From: G963422565 sp963422565
GTDB taxonomy: Bacteria; Pseudomonadota; Alphaproteobacteria; MPNO01
DNA length: 64,000 nucleotides
Assembly: GCA_963422565.1 (NCBI GenBank)
Contig: OY730228.1
Coordinates: forward strand, 434,001-498,000
Direction: 5' to 3'
Shown: piece after piece, positions 8,788 through 16,498 of the stretch
How the letters are laid out: the number at the start of each line of letters is the position of its first letter
How positions within the stretch are numbered: the stretch's first letter is position 1
Program-made: the position numbers and the translations under genes
The notes under the pieces: model-generated
The model's database searches: none
Seen by the model: only the letters and a program-made list of their open reading frames with translations
What the model was told of the DNA's origin: nothing

Positions 8788-9527
8788 GCCGCCCTCCGTT
8801 CGCAGATCGCGGCGCTCTCGTCGAAGGCATCGCACATTCGGCGGGCGCGCGACAGGTTCTCGGGCGTCAGCACGCGCTCGGTGGCGCCGTGCTCGACGAG
8901 ATCGCGCGCGAGCAGCATCGTCTCCGGGAAGTGGCCGCGTACCGCGTCGAAATCGTGCAGCACCGCCAGGATCGTCCGCCCTTCGCCGTGCCAGCGCTCG
9001 ACGATCCCGATCAGATCGGCGGCGGTCCGCGAATCGATCGCGGTGAACGGCTCGTCGAGCAGCACGAGATTCGCGTCCTGGAGGAGAACGCGGGCGAACA
9101 GCGCGCGCTGCATCTGTCCGCCCGACAGCGACCCGATCGGTCGGCCTTCGAAGCCGGACAGCCCGACGGCCAAGAGCGCCTCCCCGACACGCAGTTCATG
9201 CGCCCTGCTCAACCCGCCGAAGGCCCCGATCTCGGCCCATAGCCCCATCGCGACCAGGTCGGAGACCGTCATCGGGAAGGAGCGGTCGATGTCCGATTCC
9301 TGCGGTAGGTAGGCGATGCCGCGCTCGGCCGCCCGCCCCGTCTGAATCCGGCCTTCCAACGGCGCGAGGGCGCCGACGATCCCCTTCAGGAGAGTCGATT
9401 TCCCCGCTCCGTTCGGCCCGACGATCGCGGTCAGGCTGCCGTCGACGATCTCGGCGTCCAGATGATGGACCGCCGGGTGCCGGTCATAGCCCAGCGTGAG
9501 GTTCGTGAAGGCGAGCGCGGACGTCAT
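8784..9527 (-). CDS. znuC: Zinc ABC transporter ATPase ZnuC
   Basis: A 247-residue ABC ATPase starting MTSALAFTNLTLGYDRHPAV. Walker A is GPNGAGKST (about 38-46), the signature LSGGQMQRALFARVL, Walker B NLVLLDEPF, and the H-loop VLHDF. The ATG at 9527 shares one base with the stop of the 46-residue gene upstream (TGATG), which indicates translational coupling. It energises ZnuB/ZnuA. A longer frame back to 9785 would overlap zur antiparallel codons without homology and is rejected. Confidence 0.92.
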   Translation of the reverse strand: MTSALAFTNLTLGYDRHPAVHHLDAEIVDGSLTAIVGPNGAGKSTLLKGIVGALAPLEGRIQTGRAAERGIAYLPQESDIDRSFPMTVSDLVAMGLWAEIGAFGGLSRAHELRVGEALLAVGLSGFEGRPIGSLSGGQMQRALFARVLLQDANLVLLDEPFTAIDSRTAADLIGIVERWHGEGRTILAVLHDFDAVRGHFPETMLLARDLVEHGATERVLTPENLSRARRMCDAFDESAAICERRAA

Positions 9528-9667
9528 CAGCCGGCCAGCGCTCCGATCGCCCAGAAGAATCCGAGCCAGAGAGCCGCGGCGATCAGCGCCGCACCCGCCA
9601 TCCGCCTGCCCGCCCCAACGGTGACGAGTCCCAATGTCCGACTCCGATCGGCGCGGCGGCCGCTCAT
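9527..9667 (-). CDS. 46-residue single-helix membrane protein inside the zur-znu operon
   Basis: A short gene whose ATG overlaps the zur stop by four bases (ATGA) and whose TGA overlaps the znuC ATG by one base. The product has a basic N-terminus (MSGRRADRSR, then GAGRRM) and one strongly hydrophobic stretch, AGAALIAAALWLGFFWAI (residues 24-41), so it should sit in the inner membrane with the N-terminus inside. I do not recognise a family. Tight coupling on both sides argues that it is a real gene rather than spacer. A role in zinc uptake, for example with ZnuCB, is only inference. Confidence 0.6.
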   Translation of the reverse strand: MSGRRADRSRTLGLVTVGAGRRMAGAALIAAALWLGFFWAIGALAG

Positions 9668-10059
9668 CGCGTCGCGCCGCTGCAGCCGCCGCACAGGCCA
9701 TGGACCTCGATGACGTGGCGCGACGGGCGGAAACCGGATCGCCCGGCCAGGGCCGAGAGATCGCGAACGATTCCGCGATCGACATGTTCCTCCACGCCGC
9801 CGCAATCGTCGCAGATCGATAACAACGCCCCCTGGCCGTGCTCTTCGCGCTGGCAGGCGACGAAGGCGTTGATCGACTCGATCCTGTGCGCCCGCCCCCG
9901 ATCGATCAACGCCGCCAACGCCCGATAGATCGTGGGCGGCGCGATCCTCGCCCCTTCCCCGCCAAGCCGCGCGAGGATCTCGTAGGCGGTGAGCGGCCCC
10001 GCCCGACGCTTCAGCAAAGCCAGGATTTCGGCCTGCGTTTCGGCGCTCCGCTTGCGCAA
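9664..10059 (-). CDS. zur: Fur-family transcriptional regulator, probable Zur
   Basis: A 131-residue Fur-family repressor. The winged-helix region spans roughly 1-75 (LTAYEILARLG, APPTIYRALAALIDRGRAHRI). The C-terminal half carries two CxxC pairs for structural zinc (ICDDCGG and LCGGC) and HVIEVHG, as in Zur. The start is a TTG at 10059 with GGAGG nine bases upstream. It is the first gene of the operon with znuCBA, so the zinc role follows from context. A Zur-like box at 10087-10101 suggests autoregulation. Confidence 0.88.
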   Translation of the reverse strand: MRKRSAETQAEILALLKRRAGPLTAYEILARLGGEGARIAPPTIYRALAALIDRGRAHRIESINAFVACQREEHGQGALLSICDDCGGVEEHVDRGIVRDLSALAGRSGFRPSRHVIEVHGLCGGCSGATR

Positions 10060-10086
10060 AATCCCGCGCCTCCGGCGACAACGATA

Positions 10087-10101
10087 TTTTATACTGTAAC
10101 A
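10087..10101 (-). promoter_or_regulatory. Predicted Zur box upstream of zur-znuCBA
   Basis: Read on the minus strand, TGTTACAGTATAAAA matches the dyad TGTTATANTATAACA with two mismatches. It lies 28-42 bases upstream of the zur TTG, in a locally AT-rich patch, where it would cover the promoter of the operon. The identity is inferred from known gammaproteobacterial and alphaproteobacterial Zur boxes. Confidence 0.55.
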
Positions 10102-10171
10102 GAACAGGTGTCGGGCACAAGCGCATCTCCTTGCTCGTCCCGTTCTCCGGCATGGCTTTCCGGGACGCCGT

Positions 10172-11227
10172 CTAGAACTCTGCGGCGAGTTGGAGGGTGA
10201 TGGTGCTGGCCGCCTCCCCCGTGCCGCCCGAGTCCGTGCCGTAATCCCTGTCGCGGGTCCATTCGATGCCGAGCCCGACCCCCTCGAGGAGTTCCAGCGC
10301 GACCCCGAAGAGAATGCGGCTCTTCGGCAGGTCGAGGGCGAGCGCTTCGGTCGTTCCCTGATAGCCGGCGGAGATCGTCGCCGGCCTTCCCACCATCATG
10401 TCGAGCGCATAAGACGCCTCGACCATCCAGGCCGCAGGCTCCGCACCCTGGCCATCGAACGCGACGGCGTCCACCGCGAAGGCTTCCGTCGCGGCCACAT
10501 ATTCGCCGAGAAAGGAAAACCCGCCATGGCTCAGCTCGAGGCTCGCCGCCCAGCCGGACACCCGCGCGGCCACGCTGTTTCCTTCCCCGAGAGCATCGGC
10601 GATCGCGTCCTGGAGAGTGTCCGAATCCCCGAGATCGCCGATATAGGAGACTCCCATCCCCAAACCGAAGTCGCCATGCTCCATGGAATAGCCCAGCGCG
10701 GCACCGTAACCGGCGACGACATCGTCGCCGCCGATGTCGCTGTCGCCGTTGAAGGCGAACGCCGAACCCGCCAGCCCGCCGGACGAGAACCGGGCCGTCA
10801 GGGCGATCTCCTTGGCCTCTCCGAGATCGCTCGTCAGGGGACTGGCAATGAAGTTGGAATCGAACATGCCGAAGGGCAGAGTCTGCTTGCCGGCGACGAG
10901 GGCAAAGGCATCCTCTTCCAGACCGATCGTGACGGTCGCGGCATCGACCTCGACAGCGTCGTCGTCGTTCTTGGCCAGCGTGATCTCTCCATGCGCCATA
11001 TCGTGGATCCGGGCGGAGACGACGAGTTCGGCGGTCGCCAGATCGATGTCGGAGGTCGACTCGCCCGCATAGTCCTCGACCTGCGTCGCCTCGATCTCGA
11101 CGGTGCCGCCGATCTCGATCCTGTCGAACCAGGACGGCCCCCTATCGGCCGCCTCCGTTTGCGCGAGGACATCGCCATGCCAGAAGGCAGCCAAGACGAG
11201 GGCCGCCGCGAGGGTTCTGGAATTCAT
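10172..11227 (-). CDS. LbtU-family outer-membrane porin
   Basis: A 351-residue outer-membrane beta-barrel protein. The signal peptide MNSRTLAAALVLAAFWHGDVLAQ is followed by WFDRIEIGGTVEIEA, AGKQTLPFGMFDSNFIASPLT, the GLAGSAFAFNGD segment and a terminal aromatic residue (LQLAAEF), all hallmarks of the LbtU siderophore-porin family. The ATG at 11227 has AAGGAG seven bases upstream; an in-frame ATG at 11281 would precede the signal peptide by 18 residues and is rejected. A perfect Zur-like palindrome lies about 90 bases upstream, so this is probably a zinc-responsive porin for zinc or a zinc chelate. Confidence 0.85.
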   Translation of the reverse strand: MNSRTLAAALVLAAFWHGDVLAQTEAADRGPSWFDRIEIGGTVEIEATQVEDYAGESTSDIDLATAELVVSARIHDMAHGEITLAKNDDDAVEVDAATVTIGLEEDAFALVAGKQTLPFGMFDSNFIASPLTSDLGEAKEIALTARFSSGGLAGSAFAFNGDSDIGGDDVVAGYGAALGYSMEHGDFGLGMGVSYIGDLGDSDTLQDAIADALGEGNSVAARVSGWAASLELSHGGFSFLGEYVAATEAFAVDAVAFDGQGAEPAAWMVEASYALDMMVGRPATISAGYQGTTEALALDLPKSRILFGVALELLEGVGLGIEWTRDRDYGTDSGGTGEAASTITLQLAAEF

Positions 11228-11317
11228 CCGTTCGCTCCTTCGCTTCAAGGGTCGAGCCGACCGATCGCAGCAGACGGACATCTAGCCGTCCGTCGCGCGA
11301 TCACCGCGGCTCGATTG

Positions 11318-11334
11318 ATGTTATATTATAACAT
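11318..11334. promoter_or_regulatory. Perfect Zur-box palindrome upstream of the porin
   Basis: ATGTTATATTATAACAT is a perfect inverted repeat around a central T, identical in its core to the Zur consensus TGTTATANTATAACA. It lies in the 200-base gap upstream of the minus-strand porin gene and stands out as an AT-rich island in GC-rich DNA. The nearest other gene in this gap is the end of the cupin gene at 11428, so the porin is the only plausible target. Confidence 0.75.
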
Positions 11335-11427
11335 AAGATTTGTGAATGCAAGCGGGTTTTCCGCCGCTCGTCATCGCCTGGATGACGAGGCTTGGGAAGA
11401 TTCGCGACCGCCCGCTCCCGTTCGCCG

Positions 11428-11958
11428 TCAGCTGGGCACGGCGCGGCGCCGGATCTCCTCGGCGTAGATGTCCTCGTCCACGAAGCCGATCGGCCCGGGT
11501 CTGCCGGTGCCGATCATGACCTGCATCAGGACATCCTCCTCGCCGTGATTGTGGAACCCGTGGGGAACGCCCGCCGGGCAGGAGACGACATCGTAGGGGC
11601 CGAGCTCCGCCGAAGCCCGGCGTCCCCGCTCGTCCTGAAAGAAGACCGTCAATCGCCCCTTGAGCACGAAGAACGCCTCCTCGACCTCGTGGGTATGGGC
11701 CGAGCCGCCCTGCCCCGGCGGCAGGACCAGGATCGACAGGGTGAACCCGCCCGCCGGGACCGCATTCGGATCGTCCTTTCCCGAACCGCCGCCGCCGATC
11801 AGCCGGTACTGGCCGCGCCGCCTGCCCTCGATCCGCGAATCCGCGAAGGCGTCCCAGTCGGGCGTCGCGGCAGCGAAACGAACGACACGGCTCCGCGCCA
11901 GCGCGTCGATCGAGACGCCCGCGAGATCGTGGGGAATCTCATGTACGACCCGGTCCAT
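11428..11958 (-). CDS. Cupin domain protein
   Basis: A 176-residue single-cupin protein. Cupin motif 1 is visible as GGSAHTHEVEEAFFVLKGRLTV (about 84-105; His88, His90, Glu94) and motif 2 as PAGVPHGFHNHG (about 128-139). The ATG at 11958 has GGAG about seven bases upstream; the frame stays open farther upstream through the divergent gene but without homology. It is transcribed away from a CmcJ-like oxidoreductase gene, from a shared 162-base region. It could be a small dioxygenase, isomerase or binding protein; the function is not assignable. Confidence 0.8.
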   Translation of the reverse strand: MDRVVHEIPHDLAGVSIDALARSRVVRFAAATPDWDAFADSRIEGRRRGQYRLIGGGGSGKDDPNAVPAGGFTLSILVLPPGQGGSAHTHEVEEAFFVLKGRLTVFFQDERGRRASAELGPYDVVSCPAGVPHGFHNHGEEDVLMQVMIGTGRPGPIGFVDEDIYAEEIRRRAVPS

Positions 11959-12120
11959 CGATCGGCTCCGTCCGCTGCCTCGCCGCCGAGATGGTGGCCG
12001 AGGCGGAACGGCGATGCAACTCCGCATGAGCGATCTCGTCGGGATCTTGTCGGTCGGCGACGACCGTCCTAGATGGGCTGCAGGGCGACGCCGCCCCTCC
12101 ACAGCCGCGAGGATAGCCGC

Positions 12121-12942
12121 ATGGCCGAGACCGCCGCGATCGATACCGTCGACGCCCCCCTGACCTATGTGGTTGACACCGGCGAGAAGCCGGTCAACGA
12201 GACGATGGAGGCGGGCAACATGGCGCGCCAACGGACCGGCCGCTATCAGCGGCACGAGATGACGATCCGCAACGGCCGGCCGATCCGCGACCGCTTCTCC
12301 CTGGAGACCGCCGGCTTCGTCTTCGTCGATCACCCGACCTCGGTCGAGAGCTTCTACGATCCCGAGGAGATCCGGTCTGTCTACTACCCGGAGGTGGAGC
12401 GCCTCATCAAAGAACAGATTTCGGCGAGGCGGGTGCTGATCTTCGATCACACGCTGCGCTCCGGCGACGAGGGCACCCGGCAGACGCGCAAGGTCCGCGA
12501 GCCGGTGAAATCGGTCCATAACGACTACACCGAATGGTCGGGGCCTCAGCGCGTCCGCGACCTGCTGCCCGACGAGGCCGACGAGCTGCTCGCCGGGCGC
12601 TTCGCCATCGTCCAGGTCTGGCGGGCGATCAACCGGCCGATCGAGTCGGACCCGTTGGCGATCGCCGATGCCCGCAGCCTCGACGGCGCGGACCTCGTGG
12701 CCTCGGAGCGGCGTTACCCCCACCGCGTCGGCGAGACCTATCAGATCGCCCACAACCCGGCGCATGAGTGGTACTATTTCCCGCGCATGACCCGCGATGA
12801 AGCGATCGTCTTCAAGGTCTACGATTCGGAGACCGACGGGCGGGCCCGGTTCACCGCCCACACCTCGTTCGACGACCCCAATGTCCCCGCAGGCGCGGCG
12901 GCGCGGGAGAGCATCGAGGTGCGGACGATCGCGTTCTTCTGA
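12121..12942 (+). CDS. CmcJ/NvfI-family oxidoreductase
   Basis: A 273-residue protein of the family that includes CmcJ (cephamycin 7-alpha-methoxylation partner) and fungal NvfI, distantly related to Fe/2-oxoglutarate oxygenases. Recognisable segments are FVFVDHPTSVESFYD, VLIFDHTLRSG, VHNDYTEWSGPQRVRDLLP (HxD-like pair about 135-137), FAIVQVWRAINRP and EWYYFPRMTRDEAIVFKVYDS. The ATG at 12121 has GAGGA upstream. It is divergent from the cupin gene. Family members are common in proteobacteria, mostly of unknown substrate; a hydroxylation is a reasonable expectation. Confidence 0.8.
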   Translation: MAETAAIDTVDAPLTYVVDTGEKPVNETMEAGNMARQRTGRYQRHEMTIRNGRPIRDRFSLETAGFVFVDHPTSVESFYDPEEIRSVYYPEVERLIKEQISARRVLIFDHTLRSGDEGTRQTRKVREPVKSVHNDYTEWSGPQRVRDLLPDEADELLAGRFAIVQVWRAINRPIESDPLAIADARSLDGADLVASERRYPHRVGETYQIAHNPAHEWYYFPRMTRDEAIVFKVYDSETDGRARFTAHTSFDDPNVPAGAAARESIEVRTIAFF

Positions 12943-12955
12943 GCCGCGGACGCGC

Positions 12956-12976
12956 GGCCGGCCGTACCGGCCGGCC
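12956..12976 (+). terminator. GC-rich hairpin after the CmcJ-like gene
   Basis: A 9-bp perfect stem (GGCCGGCCG / CGGCCGGCC) with a TAC loop begins 14 bases after the stop codon. There is no T-run after it, so it may stabilise the 3' end or assist Rho rather than end transcription alone. Confidence 0.4.
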
Positions 12977-13125
12977 CCATCGGCTCGATCGACCACCGGG
13001 GCGACGATCGGTCGCATCGGCGGCCGTTCGTGGCGATGCCGGTCCTGGAGGCGGGCGGGTTCGCCGTCTCCGTTCCGCGCTCGCGCAGGCTCGGGCTATA
13101 GTCCGGTGTCGTCGGGGAACGGACA

Positions 13126-14106
13126 ATGGCGGGGGCTTCCGGCATGACGAGACGGGATCGGGTCGATGTCCATCATCATGTCCTGCCGGGCTTCTTCCGC
13201 GAGGCCCAGACCGCCGGCGGATACCCGTCCACCGCCTACCGCCCCTTCCCCGACTGGTCGCCCGAGATGTCGCTCGCCCTGATGGACCGGCTCGGGATCG
13301 CGACCGCGATTCTCTCCTTCTCCGCCCCCGGGATCCATTACGGGAACCGCGCGGAAACCGCCGCCCTCGCACGGCGCTGCAACGACTATCTGGCCGAGCT
13401 GATCGATGCCCATCCCGGCCGTTTCGGGGCCTTCGCGAGCCTACCCTTCCCCGATGCGGACGACTGTCTCGAAGAGATTTCACGCAGCCTGGATATGCTC
13501 GGCCTCGACGGGGTCGTCCATCTCACCCAGATCGACGGCCGCTATGCCGGCCACGCCGACTTCGCTCCGATCTACGGCGAGCTCGACCGGCGCGACGCCG
13601 TGGTCTTCGTCCATCCGACCTACCCGCCGGCGAGCGCCGAGCGCGATCATGTCGTGCCGCGCCCGATCGTCGACTATCCCTGCGAGACGACGCGGGCCGC
13701 CGCCAACCTGCTGTTCGCCGGCGTGCTCTCCGAGATGCCGAACATCCGCTTCGTCCTATCGCATGCCGGCGGGGCGCTGCCCGTCCTCGCCCACCGGATG
13801 GAGATTTTCGACGATTTGACCGCGCATCGGGAGAAGTATCCGGAGGGCGCGCGCGCCTGCTTGCGCCGGCTCTGGTTCGATACCGCGCTCTCGGGGGACG
13901 ACGCCGTGCTCGCCGCGCTTCGGGCGCTGGCCGAGCCCGACCGCATCCTGTTCGGCACCGACTACCCGTATGTCCCCGAGGCGGTGGCGGAGGCCGAGAC
14001 CGCCGGCACCGACGGATATGACGGTTTCGATGCGGCGTCGCGCCGGTCGATGGAACATGGCAACGCGGCCGCCCTGTTCCCGAAGCGCGTAACCGTCGGC
14101 GCCTGA
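13126..14106 (+). CDS. Amidohydrolase, aminocarboxymuconate-semialdehyde-decarboxylase-like
   Basis: A 326-residue metal-dependent amidohydrolase of the ACMSD/gamma-resorcylate decarboxylase group. Metal ligands visible are the HxH of RVDVHHHVLPGFF near the N-terminus, a His in FVHPTYPP (about 166), the HAGG motif about 213-216, and the Asp of LFGTDYPY about 284. The start may be the ATG at 13126 or that at 13144, which fits the family better. It is 33 nt before a Rieske oxygenase gene, suggesting a ring-processing pathway in which this enzyme decarboxylates or hydrolyses an aromatic or muconate product. Confidence 0.85.
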   Translation: MAGASGMTRRDRVDVHHHVLPGFFREAQTAGGYPSTAYRPFPDWSPEMSLALMDRLGIATAILSFSAPGIHYGNRAETAALARRCNDYLAELIDAHPGRFGAFASLPFPDADDCLEEISRSLDMLGLDGVVHLTQIDGRYAGHADFAPIYGELDRRDAVVFVHPTYPPASAERDHVVPRPIVDYPCETTRAAANLLFAGVLSEMPNIRFVLSHAGGALPVLAHRMEIFDDLTAHREKYPEGARACLRRLWFDTALSGDDAVLAALRALAEPDRILFGTDYPYVPEAVAEAETAGTDGYDGFDAASRRSMEHGNAAALFPKRVTVGA

Positions 14107-14139
14107 CGCCGGGGCCGGAACGGCCGGAGGGAGGAGGCG

Positions 14140-15174
14140 ATGTATCTGCGCGACTGCTGGTACGCCGCGGCATGGGATCACGAGGTCGGCGAGACCCCGC
14201 TCGGGCGCCGCCTGCTGGACATGCCGGTCGTGCTCTATCGCGGGCGGGACGGCGCGCCGACCGCGCTCCTCGACCGCTGCTGCCACCGCGCCCTCCCGCT
14301 GTCGATGGGGCGCGTCGTCGGCGATACGCTTCGATGCGCCTATCACGGGTTGCGCTTTTCCCGAGACGGGCATTGCGTCGAGATCCCGGGCCAGCGGGCC
14401 GTGCCGCCGACCGCGCGGGTGCGATCCTACCCGGTCATCGAGCGCCATGGCTGGATATGGATATGGATGGGCGCGCCCGACCGCGCGGACCCGGCGCTGA
14501 TCCCCGACTGGTGGTGGATGGACCATCCCGACTGGTCGCCGGTCAAGGGCGGGCCGCCCTTTCACGTCCGGGCCAACTACCTGTTGATCAACGACAATCT
14601 TCTGGATCTGTCGCATGTCGCCTTCGTCCATGACGGGTCGATCGGTACCCGGGCGATCGCCGACCGTCCGATCGAGACCGAGCGGGGGGCGGACTTCGTG
14701 CGCATGTCGCGGATGGTTCCCGACTCGCCCCCGCCGCCGCTCTATGCAGAGCTCGGCGGATTCCGCGGCAATGTCGACCGCTGGCAGATCGCAGTCTCCA
14801 CCCTGCCCGCCTATAACAGCGTCCATGTCGGCTGCGCGGCGCCCGGCGCCGGCGGCACCGACGCGCCGCCGGACCGGCGCATGGAATTCTTCAACCTCAA
14901 TGCCATGACGCCGGAGACGGCGACCACGACCCATTATTTCTATGCCCATGCCCGCGGTTTCCGGCTGGGCGACCGCGGGATCGACGCGCGGTTCGCCCGC
15001 GATTTCCGATCCGTCTTCGCCGAGGACGTCGCCGTGCTGGACGCGCAGCAGGCGAGCATCGACAGGCGCCCGCCCGGCCGAGCGGTCGATCTCGGCGTCG
15101 ACGGGCCGGGCCTGCAGTTCCGCCGGCTGCTCGAAGCGCGCATCGCGGCGGAGCGCCTGCCGAGCGCGGCCTGA
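14140..15174 (+). CDS. Rieske (2Fe-2S) aromatic ring-hydroxylating oxygenase alpha subunit, VanA-like
   Basis: A 344-residue oxygenase subunit. The Rieske site is RCCHRALPLSMG (CxH at 47-49) and CAYHG (CxxH at 66-69). The mononuclear iron site is seen in NDNLLDLSHVAFVH (DxxHxxxxH, about 149-157). Length and layout match vanillate O-demethylase and related monooxygenase components, which remove methyl groups or hydroxylate aromatics using electrons from a separate reductase. No reductase gene is nearby. A GGAGG site precedes the ATG. It is paired with the upstream amidohydrolase gene. Confidence 0.88.
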   Translation: MYLRDCWYAAAWDHEVGETPLGRRLLDMPVVLYRGRDGAPTALLDRCCHRALPLSMGRVVGDTLRCAYHGLRFSRDGHCVEIPGQRAVPPTARVRSYPVIERHGWIWIWMGAPDRADPALIPDWWWMDHPDWSPVKGGPPFHVRANYLLINDNLLDLSHVAFVHDGSIGTRAIADRPIETERGADFVRMSRMVPDSPPPPLYAELGGFRGNVDRWQIAVSTLPAYNSVHVGCAAPGAGGTDAPPDRRMEFFNLNAMTPETATTTHYFYAHARGFRLGDRGIDARFARDFRSVFAEDVAVLDAQQASIDRRPPGRAVDLGVDGPGLQFRRLLEARIAAERLPSAA

Positions 15175-15201
15175 CCGGGGGGCGCGCCGCCCGCCGACGG
15201 A

Positions 15202-16458
15202 TCAGCGGGGCGCGCCGGCCGGCGCGTCCTCGGCCCGGCGGTCGAGCCCGGCCACGCGGATTTGCCGGATCGCCCAGAGACCGACGAGGATGCCGAGCAG
15301 CGCGGCGATCGTGACCGGGAGGCCCAACCCCCAGATCTCCGCGAGAGCGCCGAGCACGGCGGCCGCGGCCGCCGGAACGGCGCGGAAGGTGAGCCCGACG
15401 AGGCTCATCACCCGTGCCCGCAAGGACGGGTCGACGACGTTCTGGATCAGGATCTGGCTGCAGATCGAGCTCACATTCGTCGCCAGACCGTAGACCGCCA
15501 TCAGCAGGACGGCGAGCCAGAACAGACCGGTCCCGGCGAAGACCAGCAAAGCGCCCCCCGCCAGGACGGTCGTCAGCGCCAGCAGCCATGTGAGCCCCTC
15601 GACCCGGCCGCGCCGCGCCACCGCCAGGGAGCCGAAGATCGCGCCGAGCCCGGCGATGGACAGGAACCAGGCCAGGCCGTCCGCCCCCCGGTCGAAGACT
15701 TCCGCCGCGAAGGCGGGAAGGAGCTCGACCACCGGCCGCAACAGGATCGCGACCAGGACCGTCACGAGCAGGAGGACGCGGATGGTCGGATGGCCGGCGA
15801 CATAGGCGACGCCCTGGACGATCTCGCCGAACAGGCTCGCCTCGGGCCGCCGCTTCGGATCCCTGTAGGCGATCATCAGAAGCAGCCCGAGAAAGACGAA
15901 ATAGGAAACCGCGTTGACCGCGAATGCGAGACCGGCGCCGACGAAGACCAGGATGAGACCGGCGACGGCCGGGCCGACGAAGCGGGCGGTCTGCACCAGC
16001 GAGGATTGAAGAGCCACCGCCGAGGACAGATGCTCGCGCGGGACAAGGCTCGCGACCAGCGAGAAATAGGAAGCCTGCATCAGCGACATGGTCGCCCCGT
16101 TCAGCGCGACGAGCACCAGCAATATCTCGATCGTCATCATGCCGGCGATGGTGAGGGCGGCGAGCGCGCCCATGACGGCCGCCGAGACGATCTGGGCGCG
16201 CTTGGCGACCCTGAGTGCGCCGATCCGATCGACCAGCGCGCCGGTCACCGGCACCAGGCAGATGATCGGCAGCACCTCGGCGAACACGACGATGCCGAGC
16301 CAGGCCGGAGACTGGGTAAGCTCCCAAGTGTACCAGTTGAGACCGGTGCGGTAGATCCAGGTGCCGAGATAGTTGGCCGCCGCCCCGATCGAGTAGAGCC
16401 GATAGTCCCGATGGCCGAGGGCCTCGCCGATGCCGCCCAGCGCGGTGGCTGAGGTCAC
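15202..16458 (-). CDS. MFS transporter
   Basis: A 418-residue major facilitator protein with about twelve hydrophobic segments, starting near EALGHRDYRLYSIGAAANYLGTWIYRTGLNWYTWELT, a typical opening of DHA3/enterobactin-exporter-like (MFS_3) carriers. The loop 2-3 region is VTGALVDRIGALRVAKRAQ. The GTG at 16458 is the best start because the frame upstream runs into the preA-like gene; the ribosome site is weak, so the start is uncertain. It lies 40 nt after the PreA-like gene, possibly co-transcribed. It could export a toxic intermediate. Confidence 0.85.
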   Translation of the reverse strand: MTSATALGGIGEALGHRDYRLYSIGAAANYLGTWIYRTGLNWYTWELTQSPAWLGIVVFAEVLPIICLVPVTGALVDRIGALRVAKRAQIVSAAVMGALAALTIAGMMTIEILLVLVALNGATMSLMQASYFSLVASLVPREHLSSAVALQSSLVQTARFVGPAVAGLILVFVGAGLAFAVNAVSYFVFLGLLLMIAYRDPKRRPEASLFGEIVQGVAYVAGHPTIRVLLLVTVLVAILLRPVVELLPAFAAEVFDRGADGLAWFLSIAGLGAIFGSLAVARRGRVEGLTWLLALTTVLAGGALLVFAGTGLFWLAVLLMAVYGLATNVSSICSQILIQNVVDPSLRARVMSLVGLTFRAVPAAAAAVLGALAEIWGLGLPVTIAALLGILVGLWAIRQIRVAGLDRRAEDAPAGAPR

Positions 16459-16498
16459 CGACCGACGCGGATCCCGGAGGGGCGGCGCGGGCCGAGCG

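Noticed and set aside
15175..15201. C/G-rich stretch between the convergent Rieske and MFS genes
   Set aside because: It has a partial inverted pattern but no clean stem or T-tract, so it is not called a terminator.
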